A stretch of 46,644 bases of DNA from Coriobacteriales bacterium (GTDB taxonomy: Bacteria; Actinomycetota; Coriobacteriia; Coriobacteriales; UBA8131), in contig JAITRZ010000011.1 in NCBI GenBank assembly GCA_031288185.1, positions 1 through 46,644 on the forward strand. The letters run 5' to 3'. The notes under the pieces are model-generated. The model was given only the letters and a program-made list of their open reading frames with translations, did no database searches and was not told the DNA's origin. The translations under genes were made by a program, and so were the position numbers. Each line of letters opens with the position of its first letter. Within the stretch, counting starts at the first letter, position 1. This document shows positions 36,199-45,174 of this stretch, piece by piece.

Positions 36199-36907
36199 CG
36201 GCCTGATCCTCACCGGTTTCAAAACGATAGCCAACACCATGTACGGTAAAGAGCCAGCGGGGGTGACGTGGGTCGTCGCCCAGCTTGGCGCGCAGATTCT
36301 TGATGTGGCTGTCGATGGTACGCTCATAGCCGTCAAAGTCATAGCCCAGCACCCTTTTAACCAGATCAATGCGTGAAAATACCTGGCCGGGGTGTCGCGC
36401 CATCGCAACCAACAGCTTGTATTCGCTGGCGGTCATGTCAATGGGTTTGCCGTTTTGAAAGACCTTGCGGCCTCCCGTATCAATGACAAGGTCGCCTCGC
36501 GTTAGTTGCTCGCGTCCTCTGCCGATGCTGTCAGCTGCTACACGCCTTAAAATGGCCCGCGCCCTGGCCATCAGTTCCCGTGGAGAAAACGGCTTGACCA
36601 GATAATCATCGGCGCCTAAATCTAGGCCGGCAATCCGGTCTTTAATATCACCTTTTGCGGTAAGCATGATAATGGGAACCATAGAACTTTTGCGGATGGT
36701 TTTGCATACCTGCTCGCCCGAAACCTTGGGCAGCATCAGATCCAGAATAATCAGATCAAATTCATCGTCAAAAAACGCATCCAATGCGGCCGCGCCGTCC
36801 TCGGCTACGGTAACAATGTAATTTTCATGATGCAAATAAGCAAGTAAAGCCTTACGAATCGATTTTTCGTCCTCTACCAACAAGACCTTGGTTTTGATGC
36901 CCGGCAT
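36176..36907 (-). CDS. OmpR/PhoB-family response regulator
   Basis: A 243-residue regulator. The receiver domain has the acidic pocket EDE, the phospho-acceptor Asp in IILDLMLP and the Lys in LVKPFSP. The C-terminal winged helix (about 145-230) holds the conserved DGYERTIDSHIKNLRAKLG recognition part and RWLFTVHGVGYRF. The start is ATG 36907, after the likely site AGGGA; the frame is open to 36988 without conserved residues. An extended -10 promoter lies about 110 bp upstream. It is overlapped by the kinase gene and forms one two-component pair. Targets are unknown; the adhesin or the lipoprotein nearby are possible, but that is a guess. Confidence 0.93.
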   Translation of the reverse strand: MPGIKTKVLLVEDEKSIRKALLAYLHHENYIVTVAEDGAAALDAFFDDEFDLIILDLMLPKVSGEQVCKTIRKSSMVPIIMLTAKGDIKDRIAGLDLGADDYLVKPFSPRELMARARAILRRVAADSIGRGREQLTRGDLVIDTGGRKVFQNGKPIDMTASEYKLLVAMARHPGQVFSRIDLVKRVLGYDFDGYERTIDSHIKNLRAKLGDDPRHPRWLFTVHGVGYRFETGEDQADAAQDTP

Positions 36908-37017
36908 GATAGTCCCTACTGTTGACCCAACCCTTTTTGGTTTGCGCGTCCAGTTCCGGTGTCCAGCCCTTGCATATAGCCTTGGCACCCGGTCTGCACC
37001 GCTTGCCTATGGCGTAT

Positions 37018-37026
37018 ATTGTAGCA
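37018..37026 (-). promoter_or_regulatory. Extended -10 promoter for the two-component operon
   Basis: On the minus strand TGCTACAAT lies at 37018-37026: hexamer TACAAT (five of six) with an extended TG. It is 110 bases before the regulator start. No -35 was found at the right distance. Confidence 0.45.
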
Positions 37027-37142
37027 ATTTTTGCGCCAGCGCACATGCGTGCCAACCATATACTGGCACAGACACGTACGGCTGCGGGGATTCTCCCTAA
37101 GGTGCCGGATTGCCTTGCCGCCGCACTCCTGAGAGTGGGTGC

Positions 37143-38528
37143 CTAGTGGGGTTCAAAGACTCTGACCTGGCAGCTCCCCCGTTCCTGACCCAGGCGCGAG
37201 GTTACGGTAGTGTAGACAACCAACCTGTCCTGTTGACCACAGCTTGCGAGAATATCGCCATACGATACACTGTTTTCTGGTGTAGGCACTATCAAAGCGG
37301 TGCCGTGGGTCGCGTCCAGGCCAATGATGTTTTTGGTTGACTTTACATACAGCAGCGCGCCTAGAACCAATGGTGCTGAACTGGGCGCCTTGTTGATGTA
37401 CAGGAACTGGTCATGTGCCCTTTGCCAGTAGGTGCCAGCGTAGGCCAGCCCCTGGGCGTAGTCATAGTTGGCCTCGATACAAAAGGCAAAGCCCTCATCT
37501 AACCATACGGCATCAGAAACGCGCAGCGAAGGGGGCAGGATGGCGACGTTGCGCACCACATCATCGTTGATGCCCAAGGCGGTAAGCTGGTAATAGACGC
37601 TGTCAGCATCAGCTCGCGGCACAATGGTCAGGACATCACCAGAAACCTGCGGGTTGGTAATCATGCGTCCATGGGACGTATAGATGGTGCGGGGTTCAGG
37701 TTTGGCACCCGGCTGTTGGGGGTTAAGGAGTGCGCACCTTAGCAACGAATCTTCCTGGGAAGCCAAACCGGTGGGATCAGGCATCACGGTCCAGTACACC
37801 TTGTTGCCGCTCACCGCCAGTAAAGGGGGCTCAAAGTCTGGGCCGCCTTTATCCAACAGGATTGCCTGGGGTAGAGTGCTAGCGCCAGAAGCACCGCTGC
37901 CTCCCGCTGTTTTTTCTCCCGCCGTTCCGTCAGCCCCAGAAGCGCCGCCGCTGGTTGCCTCGGCGATTGGGCTGGGCGCGCCGTTAGTAAGCGTAGCGGC
38001 ATAAACGCGCCAGATGTCATCAATCATGTTGGACTCCACCCAGATAAGGGCGCTGTCAGAGGCGCGTGCGTCATAGATAACGTAGTCTTCATTTGCGCCC
38101 AGGGCCTGGTTTAGCAGAGGCGTGCGGCTGCCATCATACAGGCTGGTCATATCCAGACGAATCAGATAGCGGCTGGAATCCCCTGGGCCTATCACCAGCG
38201 CTCTGGTGGGCGAGCTCTGATACAGCAGACTGCCCAAGGGCAGCTCAAAGCTGCTGGTTTCCTTGAGGTAGTCTTGGTAGCTTACGTTTGTCATATCTGT
38301 ATAGGGCAGCACCTGCGTTGGGTCTACCCGCAGATACTGAATGTGGGCCTGGGGAGCATTTTGAGCCGCTGTGGCGATAAGCTTGTCAACACTGTTGGTA
38401 CTACTGCAACCGGTCAGGGTCAGGTTGCTGGCCGTGAGTGTCCCTCCCGCCAATACACTGCCCGCCAGTACTCCCCCAGCCAGGGAAGAGGTAAGAAAGC
38501 GTCTACGTGATATGCGTTTTGGCGTCAT
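37143..38528 (-). CDS. Tat-exported lipoprotein, probable beta-propeller
   Basis: A 461-residue secreted protein. The N terminus has a twin-arginine motif (SRRRFL), a hydrophobic stretch and a lipobox-like LTGC, so it is probably exported folded and lipid-anchored at the Cys near residue 41. The remainder is beta-rich with repeating segments that resemble a TolB/WD-type propeller (for example LLRCALLNPQQPG, RVYAATLTNG). No catalytic motif is visible. A Gly/Ser/Ala/Thr-rich spacer (about 192-217) lies between blades. The start is ATG 38528; TTG 38537 precedes it. The gene follows the amidohydrolase by 14 bp on the same strand, suggesting one operon. Function not recognised. Confidence 0.72.
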   Translation of the reverse strand: MTPKRISRRRFLTSSLAGGVLAGSVLAGGTLTASNLTLTGCSSTNSVDKLIATAAQNAPQAHIQYLRVDPTQVLPYTDMTNVSYQDYLKETSSFELPLGSLLYQSSPTRALVIGPGDSSRYLIRLDMTSLYDGSRTPLLNQALGANEDYVIYDARASDSALIWVESNMIDDIWRVYAATLTNGAPSPIAEATSGGASGADGTAGEKTAGGSGASGASTLPQAILLDKGGPDFEPPLLAVSGNKVYWTVMPDPTGLASQEDSLLRCALLNPQQPGAKPEPRTIYTSHGRMITNPQVSGDVLTIVPRADADSVYYQLTALGINDDVVRNVAILPPSLRVSDAVWLDEGFAFCIEANYDYAQGLAYAGTYWQRAHDQFLYINKAPSSAPLVLGALLYVKSTKNIIGLDATHGTALIVPTPENSVSYGDILASCGQQDRLVVYTTVTSRLGQERGSCQVRVFEPH

Positions 38529-38542
38529 GGGAAGCAATCCTG

Positions 38543-40114
38543 TCAGGTAATATTGCTTAATTTAATACGCATTTCTTCAGCCCGGACAAAGACCCTCTCG
38601 ATGTCTACGGAGTGTTGGTGGTGACCGTCGTAGAGTATCGTACCCGCCACCATAGTCATCATAATGTTATTTGGCGAAGCAGTGTAGAGCACTGCTTCGC
38701 CGGGGTCATGGGTAGGTGCCTGGTTGGAGTTGGAGAGATCCACGGCAATCAGGTCGGCGGCCTTGCCTGGCTGCAAAGAACCAATTTCATCGCTCAGGCC
38801 AAGGGCCTCAGCAGATCCCAGCGTGGCCATCCTGAGCATCTGGTTAGCCTTGATAAAATCCTGGCGCGTACCCGTGGCGCGTTGCAATAAGAGCCCGGTG
38901 CGCATCTCCATGAAGGGATCAGTAGAATCAGTAGCGGCAGGCGAATCTGTGCCCAAACCTACCTTTAAGCCGGCCCGGAAGAACTTTGAAGTGGGCGCAA
39001 TACCCATGGCCAGTTGAGCGTTGCAGCGCGGGCAGACAGCGATGTTGATGGCGTATTCAGCCAGTTTTTCGATGTCAGCATCATCAACCTGTACACAGTG
39101 GATAGCAAGCACGTTGGGTGCGTCAAAAACGCCCCAGTTAAGGATATAGCGCACCGGGCTCACGCCGGTTGCCAACCAAGGTGGCACATCCACACCGTAG
39201 CCGCGCTCCTGCTGGAGAGAGTGTACTGAAAACGGCGAAGAACCGTAACGGATAAACTCATATTCCTCGCGGCTCCCCGCCAGATGCAGTGCCACCGGGG
39301 TGCCGTCTGCCGCATAGCGCGCCACGCCTTCAAAAATCAACGGATGACAACTGTAAAGCGCTGAAGGCGACAGGCCAATCTGTATGCTTGGAGGCTGACC
39401 GATGACATCTTGCTGCGCATGTGCGAAAGGGTCGCCTTGCCGTGGAGGCATCGCGGTGGCGCCTTGCTTTGCTGTTGTAGAGTTTGCGAAAGAGGAAGCG
39501 TCTTGCTTTGCTGCCGCAGGGTTGGAGGGCGCAGAGGCTGTTGTCGCGCCTTCAGACAAGGCCACCTCTTTCTCCGAGGCTGCAACGGCCGATGCGTTTG
39601 TCTGGCCGGCCAGGGCTCGCCACTCCTGAACGTCGGCAAAGGCCCTGTCCAATGTGGCGTCCACCTCACGTCGCTCCATCGTGCCTACTTCACGGTAGAT
39701 TATGGCCCGCAGGCCCACGGCCCTCACCGCCTTCAAGGAGGCACCGGTGCCGGTAATGTCCGCAACGGTGGTAATGCCGCTTCGCACAACTTCCAGGGCT
39801 CCCAATAGCGCTGAGTCATTCCAATCACCCAAACTGAACATCTGCTCCTTGTTGGCGATGTGCAGCTTCCAGGCGGCATAGGGCGCGTCATTGATGAGTC
39901 CACGCATCGCCGAATACTCCAGATGGGTGTGGGCATCCACAAAGCCTGGGAGTAGTGCCGCCAGTCCAAAGTCACGGATAGGCTCGTTGGGATAGCGGGT
40001 TTTGAGTAGGGCCGCTGAACCCACATCCGCAATGCGACCACCGCGTACCAATACGGCACCGTTTTCTATGTGTGGGTCGCTAACCGGTATCACGTAGCGA
40101 GCAACAAACAGCAT
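38543..40114 (-). CDS. Amidohydrolase-superfamily deaminase-like protein
   Basis: A 523-residue metal-dependent hydrolase. The metal ligands are in DAHTHLEYSA, a later LHLAGSREE and HCVQVDDAD, and the catalytic Asp in GTDSPAATD. This pattern is shared by S-adenosylhomocysteine/methylthioadenosine deaminases and the aminofutalosine deaminase group of menaquinone synthesis. The HTHLE-x-S variant leans towards the latter, though I cannot choose the substrate. An Ala/Ser/Thr/Gln-rich insert of about 70 residues (about 165-235) interrupts the barrel and includes repeated segments such as KQDASSFANSTTAKQGA. ATG 40114 is preceded by AAAGGGGA. The lipoprotein gene follows 14 bp downstream. Confidence 0.83.
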   Translation of the reverse strand: MLFVARYVIPVSDPHIENGAVLVRGGRIADVGSAALLKTRYPNEPIRDFGLAALLPGFVDAHTHLEYSAMRGLINDAPYAAWKLHIANKEQMFSLGDWNDSALLGALEVVRSGITTVADITGTGASLKAVRAVGLRAIIYREVGTMERREVDATLDRAFADVQEWRALAGQTNASAVAASEKEVALSEGATTASAPSNPAAAKQDASSFANSTTAKQGATAMPPRQGDPFAHAQQDVIGQPPSIQIGLSPSALYSCHPLIFEGVARYAADGTPVALHLAGSREEYEFIRYGSSPFSVHSLQQERGYGVDVPPWLATGVSPVRYILNWGVFDAPNVLAIHCVQVDDADIEKLAEYAINIAVCPRCNAQLAMGIAPTSKFFRAGLKVGLGTDSPAATDSTDPFMEMRTGLLLQRATGTRQDFIKANQMLRMATLGSAEALGLSDEIGSLQPGKAADLIAVDLSNSNQAPTHDPGEAVLYTASPNNIMMTMVAGTILYDGHHQHSVDIERVFVRAEEMRIKLSNIT

Positions 40115-40255
40115 CAGACTGTCCCCTTTCCTGCCTTGATCATGTGACCGCCTCCCCGTTGTTGGCGGACAAAAGCCACGCCGATAATATGCTCCCAGCA
40201 GCAACCCTGACAAGAACAGTTGCCAGCCTGTGCCGTTGGGCTATTGCACAAATGG

Positions 40256-40270
40256 TAACATAGCCACATG
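40256..40270 (+). promoter_or_regulatory. Possible leaderless start of the ecfA gene
   Basis: TAACAT at 40256-40261 matches the minimal actinobacterial -10 (TANNNT). It lies six bases before ATG 40268, so transcription should begin at or near the A of the start codon. No ribosome binding site is present in the 20 bases before the ATG. This would give a leaderless mRNA. Confidence 0.4.
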
Positions 40271-42292
40271 GCAACACGATTTGTAAAACCTCCAAGCCCG
40301 CAGGACGACAATACGGATGCTGCCGCAGTTACGTTTGTGGACGCCAGCTATTCCTATGCCCAAAACCAGCAGGTTGCGGCATTGACGCGCATAAATTTTG
40401 CTATTGAAAAAGGCGAGTTTGTCGCCGTCGTCGGTTCAAATGGTTGCGGCAAGTCTACTTTGTCTAAGCTGGTCAACGCCCTGCTGACGCCCTGTTCTGG
40501 CCGCGTGTTCACGATGGGACTGGACACCGCCCAGGAGCAGGGTGATGTGCTTTTGGCCATTCGTTCTCAGGCTGGATTGGTGCTGCAAAATCCCGATTCA
40601 CAGATTGTCGCCAGCGTGGTTGCCGACGACATCGCCTTTGGCCCTGAAAACCTCTGTGTGCCCCACCGGGAAATTGTTACACGGGTGGAGGATGCCCTGG
40701 CCGCCGTTAAGATGTCTGAACGTCGCCACGCCAATCCCGTGCGTCTTAGTGGTGGACAAAAACAACGGGTTTGTATCGCCGGGATGCTGGCCATGCAGCC
40801 CAGCGTGCTGGTTTTGGATGAGCCGGGCGCCATGCTGGACATCCGTGGCCGCCGTGGTGTTTTGCGTACCCTGCATCGGCTTCACAAACAGGGCATGACT
40901 GTTATCCTGATTACGCAGTCTATGGAAGAGGCCGCCAACGCCCAACGGGTACTGGTGCTTAACAAGGGCCAGGTGTTGATGTCCGGAGCTCCGCGCGAGG
41001 TGTTTAAGCGGCATAAACTGCTGGTGGATATTGGCCTGGACGTGCCCTTTTCAGTGCGCCTTGCGGTGGCCTTGCGCCAGTTGGGGCTGTTGGTACCTGA
41101 TGTCGCCAGCCCTGATGAGCTCCTGCAAGCGCTATCAGAGGCGCGCACGGGAACCAGCGCTGATGTATCTGACACGTACGCAGGTGCCAAAAAAAATGAT
41201 ATCGAAGATAGCACAAACTCGGCGTTATCAGACGTGCGCGCAGGTGTTGGTTTTGGACAAATCGTTTTGGTAGACAACGGCCGGCTATCGGGGGCACGCA
41301 CGAGCGTTGGTGCTCATGTGTCGAGCGAGCGCGCGGACGCTGGTGCCAATGTATCAGATGCGCAAACGAGCGTTGGCGTGGGCTCAAAGGGAGCAGGGGC
41401 ATCGAATCCTACGCTCCTGTTGCGTGACGCGCGCTTTGCGTACAGCAGCAATGACGTGGGTAACGAGGCGCTGCGTGGGGTGTCGCTAAACCTGGGTGCG
41501 GGCGAACTGTTGGGTGTGGTGGGGCATACCGGCTCAGGCAAGACCACGCTGTTGCAGTTGATAGCCGGGCTGATACGCGCGCAGAATGGCCTGGTGCAGG
41601 TGGCCGGTTTGGATCTTAGTTTGCGTCAGGCGCGTTGCCGCCTGCATTCCCTGGTAGGAATGGTATTTCAATATCCAGAACGGCAATTTTTTGCGCCGAC
41701 TGTGGCCGAGGAAATCGCTTTTGGGCCCCACAATGCTGGTCTGGACAAAACACGCTGTGATAAGCGGGTACGGGAAGCGATGCGACTGTTGGGCCTGGAT
41801 TATGAGAGGTTTGCCCAGCGGTCCCCCTTTGAGCTAAGCGGTGGTGAAAAGCGGCGTGTAGCGGTGGCCAGTGTGATTGCCGCTGATCCCAAGATCCTGG
41901 TGTTTGATGAGCCAACCGCTGGTTTGGATGTGAGCGGCCAGCGCTATTTACAGGCATTTATCAGCGGGTTAAAACAGCGCAAAAAAACGATAGTGTTAGC
42001 CTCACACTCTTTGGATCTGATTGCTGAGTTGGCTGACCACGTGCTGGTGCTTGACCACGGCACGGTGGCCATGCAGGGGTCGCCGGCAGACGTGTTTGCT
42101 TCGCATAACGCCAACGAGTTGCGACGTATCAACCTGGGGCTACCGCGCGCGGCGCTCTTTGCGCTGGAATTACAGGCTGCTGGGCTCAATTTACCCGCTG
42201 GCATCTTTACCGTTGAGCCACTGGCACAAGCCATTATTCTTGCGCTCAAGGCAGGGCACACAGGCAAGCAAAGGCACATTCATGGCGTTTGA
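40268..42292 (+). CDS. ECF transporter ATPase, EcfA-EcfA' fused in one chain
   Basis: A 674-residue protein with two complete ABC ATPases of the energy-coupling factor type, which power vitamin or metal-ion uptake. The first (about 20-290) has VGSNGCGKST, LSGGQKQR and LVLDEPG with catalytic Glu185, but the switch His is Gln217 (LITQSME) and the Thr after EP is Gly187. The second (about 385-660) is canonical: VGHTGSGKTT, LSGGEKRR, VFDEPTAGLD and H580. They are joined by a Ser/Ala/Asp/Thr-rich repeat linker of about 80 residues (about 295-385). The two sites are therefore unlike. ecfT overlaps by 11 bp; no S component is adjacent. Confidence 0.93.
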   Translation: MATRFVKPPSPQDDNTDAAAVTFVDASYSYAQNQQVAALTRINFAIEKGEFVAVVGSNGCGKSTLSKLVNALLTPCSGRVFTMGLDTAQEQGDVLLAIRSQAGLVLQNPDSQIVASVVADDIAFGPENLCVPHREIVTRVEDALAAVKMSERRHANPVRLSGGQKQRVCIAGMLAMQPSVLVLDEPGAMLDIRGRRGVLRTLHRLHKQGMTVILITQSMEEAANAQRVLVLNKGQVLMSGAPREVFKRHKLLVDIGLDVPFSVRLAVALRQLGLLVPDVASPDELLQALSEARTGTSADVSDTYAGAKKNDIEDSTNSALSDVRAGVGFGQIVLVDNGRLSGARTSVGAHVSSERADAGANVSDAQTSVGVGSKGAGASNPTLLLRDARFAYSSNDVGNEALRGVSLNLGAGELLGVVGHTGSGKTTLLQLIAGLIRAQNGLVQVAGLDLSLRQARCRLHSLVGMVFQYPERQFFAPTVAEEIAFGPHNAGLDKTRCDKRVREAMRLLGLDYERFAQRSPFELSGGEKRRVAVASVIAADPKILVFDEPTAGLDVSGQRYLQAFISGLKQRKKTIVLASHSLDLIAELADHVLVLDHGTVAMQGSPADVFASHNANELRRINLGLPRAALFALELQAAGLNLPAGIFTVEPLAQAIILALKAGHTGKQRHIHGV

Positions 42293-43088
42293 CAGCATCA
42301 TTGGCCAATATTACTATCGCGACTCGCTCATTCACGCCTTGGACCCACGGCTCAAGTTAAGCCTACTGCTGTTTTTTATCGCCCTGGCGTTTGTGGCGGA
42401 CTCATTTTTGGCGCTGTTTATCCTGTTGGCGCTGTTGGGATGGACGGTGGGATTGTCAAGGATACCTCTACCAGCGGTAGTAAAGGCCCTGCTGCCCACA
42501 TTGGCGCTTTTGTTGTTTCCTTTACTCTTTAATCTGTTTTTTGTGCAAAGCGGCACAATTTTAACGCAGCTTGGCGGTATCGCTATCACTGACGAGGGTT
42601 TGTATCGTGGCACCTATATGAGTTTAAGACTGTTGTTTTTGTTTAGTTGTGCCACGCTGGTGACCTTGACAACCACAACCATCGCTATCAGTGACGCTTG
42701 TGCCGCCATGCTGCGCCCCTTCCGCCGTCTGGGCGTGCCGGATATTGAAATTGCCCTGCTGGTTAGCATTGCTTTGCGCTTTATCCCCACCCTGGCTGAT
42801 GCCTATAGTGACATTCTCAAGGCCCAGCAGGCGCGTGGCGCGATCTTTGATAAGGGCGGGCCAATCGCCAGGCTGCGCGGATTGTTACCGCTCCTGGTAC
42901 CCCTGTTTGCCCAAGCATTTAGGCATGGTGAAGACCTGGCTGTGGCCATGGAAAGCCGTTGTTACCATGGCGGTGAACGAAGCCACTATCGCGAACTGCG
43001 TATGCGTAAGGCAGACTACGGAGCCCTTGCGGTTGTGGGGGCGGTGGCGCTGCTGATAGGTGCCTTGCGCCTGTTTCATAGCTTTTGA
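42282..43088 (+). CDS. ecfT: ECF transporter transmembrane protein EcfT
   Basis: A 268-residue membrane protein, with about five hydrophobic spans and the two coupling helices that contact the ATPases (AQQARGAIF and AMESRCYHGG), both with the Ala-Arg-Gly-type motif typical of EcfT. It joins the ATPase pair to a substrate-binding S component, which is not encoded here and may be shared between several. ATG 42282 overlaps the stop of the ATPase gene by 11 bp; AAAGG at 42270-42274 is the likely binding site. The final 60 bp before thrC hold a weak inverted repeat. Confidence 0.93.
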   Translation: MAFDSIIGQYYYRDSLIHALDPRLKLSLLLFFIALAFVADSFLALFILLALLGWTVGLSRIPLPAVVKALLPTLALLLFPLLFNLFFVQSGTILTQLGGIAITDEGLYRGTYMSLRLLFLFSCATLVTLTTTTIAISDACAAMLRPFRRLGVPDIEIALLVSIALRFIPTLADAYSDILKAQQARGAIFDKGGPIARLRGLLPLLVPLFAQAFRHGEDLAVAMESRCYHGGERSHYRELRMRKADYGALAVVGAVALLIGALRLFHSF

Positions 43089-43162
43089 GCGTTACTGGTT
43101 GCCGGGAAAAGCGCAGCCCGCAAGAGAACGCAGCCCGTCGTCCCCTTTCTTGCCCGGCGCGC

Positions 43163-44761
43163 TCAGTTTTTCTTTTGCCTTAACCAATCCACAATGGTCT
43201 TTTCCACGGCCGAAGTACCACCGGCTATCAGTTGTTCGCTGTTGAGGTCTACTTTGGCCAGCGCGCTGATGCTTGCGGGGAGGTCGCCGGCGTGCTTAAA
43301 ATGCTCGGCAATGTAGGCATCCAGCTCCACTGCGTTTAGGTTGGCCAATGGCTTGGGCAGTGGCGCGGCGGGTGCCAGACCGGTCAACCCCCGGTAGACA
43401 TCGGCACCAAACTTGGACCAGTGAGCTGTTGCGGCTAGAAGCAGTGGGTTTGGGCCGCGCAGCCTTTCGGCAACCTTATAGCCCACGGCCGTATGCGGAT
43501 CCATCAAATAATCATACCGCTCATATACCGCAGCAATGGTCTGTAGCGTTTCGTCAATGCTTACCCAATCCGCCAAAAAGCGTTTGCGCAGGGCCGCAAA
43601 GGTCGCCCTGTCTACCTTAAAGCGGCGTTTTTTTGATAGTGCTTCCATCCACTGGTTTATCCGCGCTCCGTCGCGGCCAGTGAGTTCAAACAGCTGTCGC
43701 TCCAGATTACTGGAAACCAGGATGTCCATAGAAGGCGATGGGGTAATGACAAACTCACGGGCACTGACATCATAGGTGCCGGTGTTGATAAAGTCGCTTA
43801 GCACGCGATTGCTGTTACTGGCACAGAGCAGCCGCTCAATGGGAGTGCCAATTTCAGCAGCATAATAGGCTGCCAGGATATTGCCAAAATTACCGGTTGG
43901 TACACACACGTCCAGCGGGCTGCCCGCCTGGAGGCATCCTTCCTGCACCATATGGGAATAAGCGCTTACATAATAGACAATTTGTGGCAGCAGCCTGCCC
44001 CAGTTTATCGAGTTGGCGCTTGAAAGTTGCAAGCCAAAGTGGTGGGCTAGTTGGCGGCGAAAGTCCTGGTTGGCAAAAGCGCCCTTAACGGCGGCCTGGC
44101 AGCTGTCAAAATTGCCTTCTAGCGCAAAAACCCCCAGGTTCACACCGCTTTGGCTCAACATCTGACGTTGCTGCAACTCGCTTATTCCACCTTGGGGATA
44201 AAACACGATGATGTTGGTGAATTCTCGGCCGGCAAACCCTTCCAGCGCCGCCTTTCCCGTGTCCCCGGATGTCGCAACCAGCACCAGATAGTCCAAGCCG
44301 GCCATGTCATGGGCCCGGCCCGCCTGCTCGCGTCGCTGCTTGGCCACTGCTGCTGAGAAAAACAGGGGCATACATTGCAGCGCCATGTCCTTAAAGGCTA
44401 GGGTAGGACCATGCCAGAGTTCCAGAACGTGTGTGTCGGCGCTTAAGCTGTGCAGGGGAGCGATAGCCGGATCATCAAAATTGTTTCCGTAAGCCTGATG
44501 GCACAGCGCGCGTATCTGGCTAGGGGGCAGATCTACGCCAAAGCGCTCAAAGATCAGAGCGGCCTGTTCAAAATAGGGCATGGTGGCCAGGTCAATAACC
44601 TCTTGCAGACTCAGGCGCGGTAGCACCTTGGGCACAAACAGGCCACCACTGGGCGCAATCCCCTCTAAGATGACATCACTAAAAACCGGAGGCTCACCAC
44701 GGTGAGCGTCGGTTGCCACAACAGAACGGGTATCAATATAGGTATTTGTGTACATGTGCAC
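43163..44761 (-). CDS. thrC: Threonine synthase
   Basis: A PLP enzyme of about 530 residues that converts O-phosphohomoserine to threonine. The catalytic Lys is in HGPTLAFKDMALQ, the phosphate-binding SGDTGKAA loop follows, and the C-terminal segment with TAHWSKFGADVYRGLTG has the family pattern. It is of the longer threonine synthase class. Start: GTG 44761 or ATG 44755; neither has a recognisable ribosome binding site. The gene is convergent with ecfT. The upstream ModE-like gene lies 70 bp away in the same direction, but a shared control is not proven. Confidence 0.96.
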   Translation of the reverse strand: MHMYTNTYIDTRSVVATDAHRGEPPVFSDVILEGIAPSGGLFVPKVLPRLSLQEVIDLATMPYFEQAALIFERFGVDLPPSQIRALCHQAYGNNFDDPAIAPLHSLSADTHVLELWHGPTLAFKDMALQCMPLFFSAAVAKQRREQAGRAHDMAGLDYLVLVATSGDTGKAALEGFAGREFTNIIVFYPQGGISELQQRQMLSQSGVNLGVFALEGNFDSCQAAVKGAFANQDFRRQLAHHFGLQLSSANSINWGRLLPQIVYYVSAYSHMVQEGCLQAGSPLDVCVPTGNFGNILAAYYAAEIGTPIERLLCASNSNRVLSDFINTGTYDVSAREFVITPSPSMDILVSSNLERQLFELTGRDGARINQWMEALSKKRRFKVDRATFAALRKRFLADWVSIDETLQTIAAVYERYDYLMDPHTAVGYKVAERLRGPNPLLLAATAHWSKFGADVYRGLTGLAPAAPLPKPLANLNAVELDAYIAEHFKHAGDLPASISALAKVDLNSEQLIAGGTSAVEKTIVDWLRQKKN

Positions 44762-44829
44762 AGAGGTCAGGTGTCAGCACCCAAGAGCCAGTATCCAGGG
44801 TGCTACGTCCTGGGCTGGTAGGCTGGTAG

Positions 44830-45174
44830 TTAGGAAATCAGTTCTTTGAACCGGACGCTAACGTATTGGGCGGCCTCTTGTTCCAGTGCTTCATATACGT
44901 CTAGCAGCCGCTGTCCCTCCTTGCTTAGGGTAGAGCCGCGGGCGCCATCGCGGTGAATCAGCAAAAAGCCAAAACCACTCTCCGTCTCCTTAACGATGCG
45001 CCAGGCTTTGGAATACGCCATCTTGATGCCCTTGGCAGCGGCATTTAATGAGCCGGTTTCTGCAATGCCCCTTAGCAGGGTAGCGACTCCCTTGCCAAAG
45101 GTTGCCTCATTGGTGGTTTTGCCGGTATAGATGGTGAGGCGAGTTTGCACCCCCAGATGCTTCATGCTTCTCAT
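44830..45174 (-). CDS. ModE-like winged-helix regulator, DNA-binding domain only
   Basis: A 114-residue protein equal to the N-terminal half of ModE, the molybdate-responsive regulator. The pattern LLRGIAETGSLNAAAKGIKMAYSKAWRIVKETE and the later GGRGSTLS-like wing (RDGARGSTLSKEGQRLL) are the classical ModE/LysR-like winged helix. The molybdate-binding MOP domains are absent, so it cannot sense molybdate in the usual way. The start is ATG 45174, because AAAGGAG lies five bases ahead of it; the frame is open upstream to 45324 but without homology. Such short versions are common in anaerobes with many molybdopterin enzymes. Targets unknown. Confidence 0.87.
   Translation of the reverse strand: MRSMKHLGVQTRLTIYTGKTTNEATFGKGVATLLRGIAETGSLNAAAKGIKMAYSKAWRIVKETESGFGFLLIHRDGARGSTLSKEGQRLLDVYEALEQEAAQYVSVRFKELIS

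Noticed and set aside
43101-43175. Terminator between ecfT and thrC
   Set aside because: GCCGGG (43101) and CCCGGC (43153) pair over only 6 bp with a loop of 46 bases; a T-rich stretch follows but lies in the thrC end.
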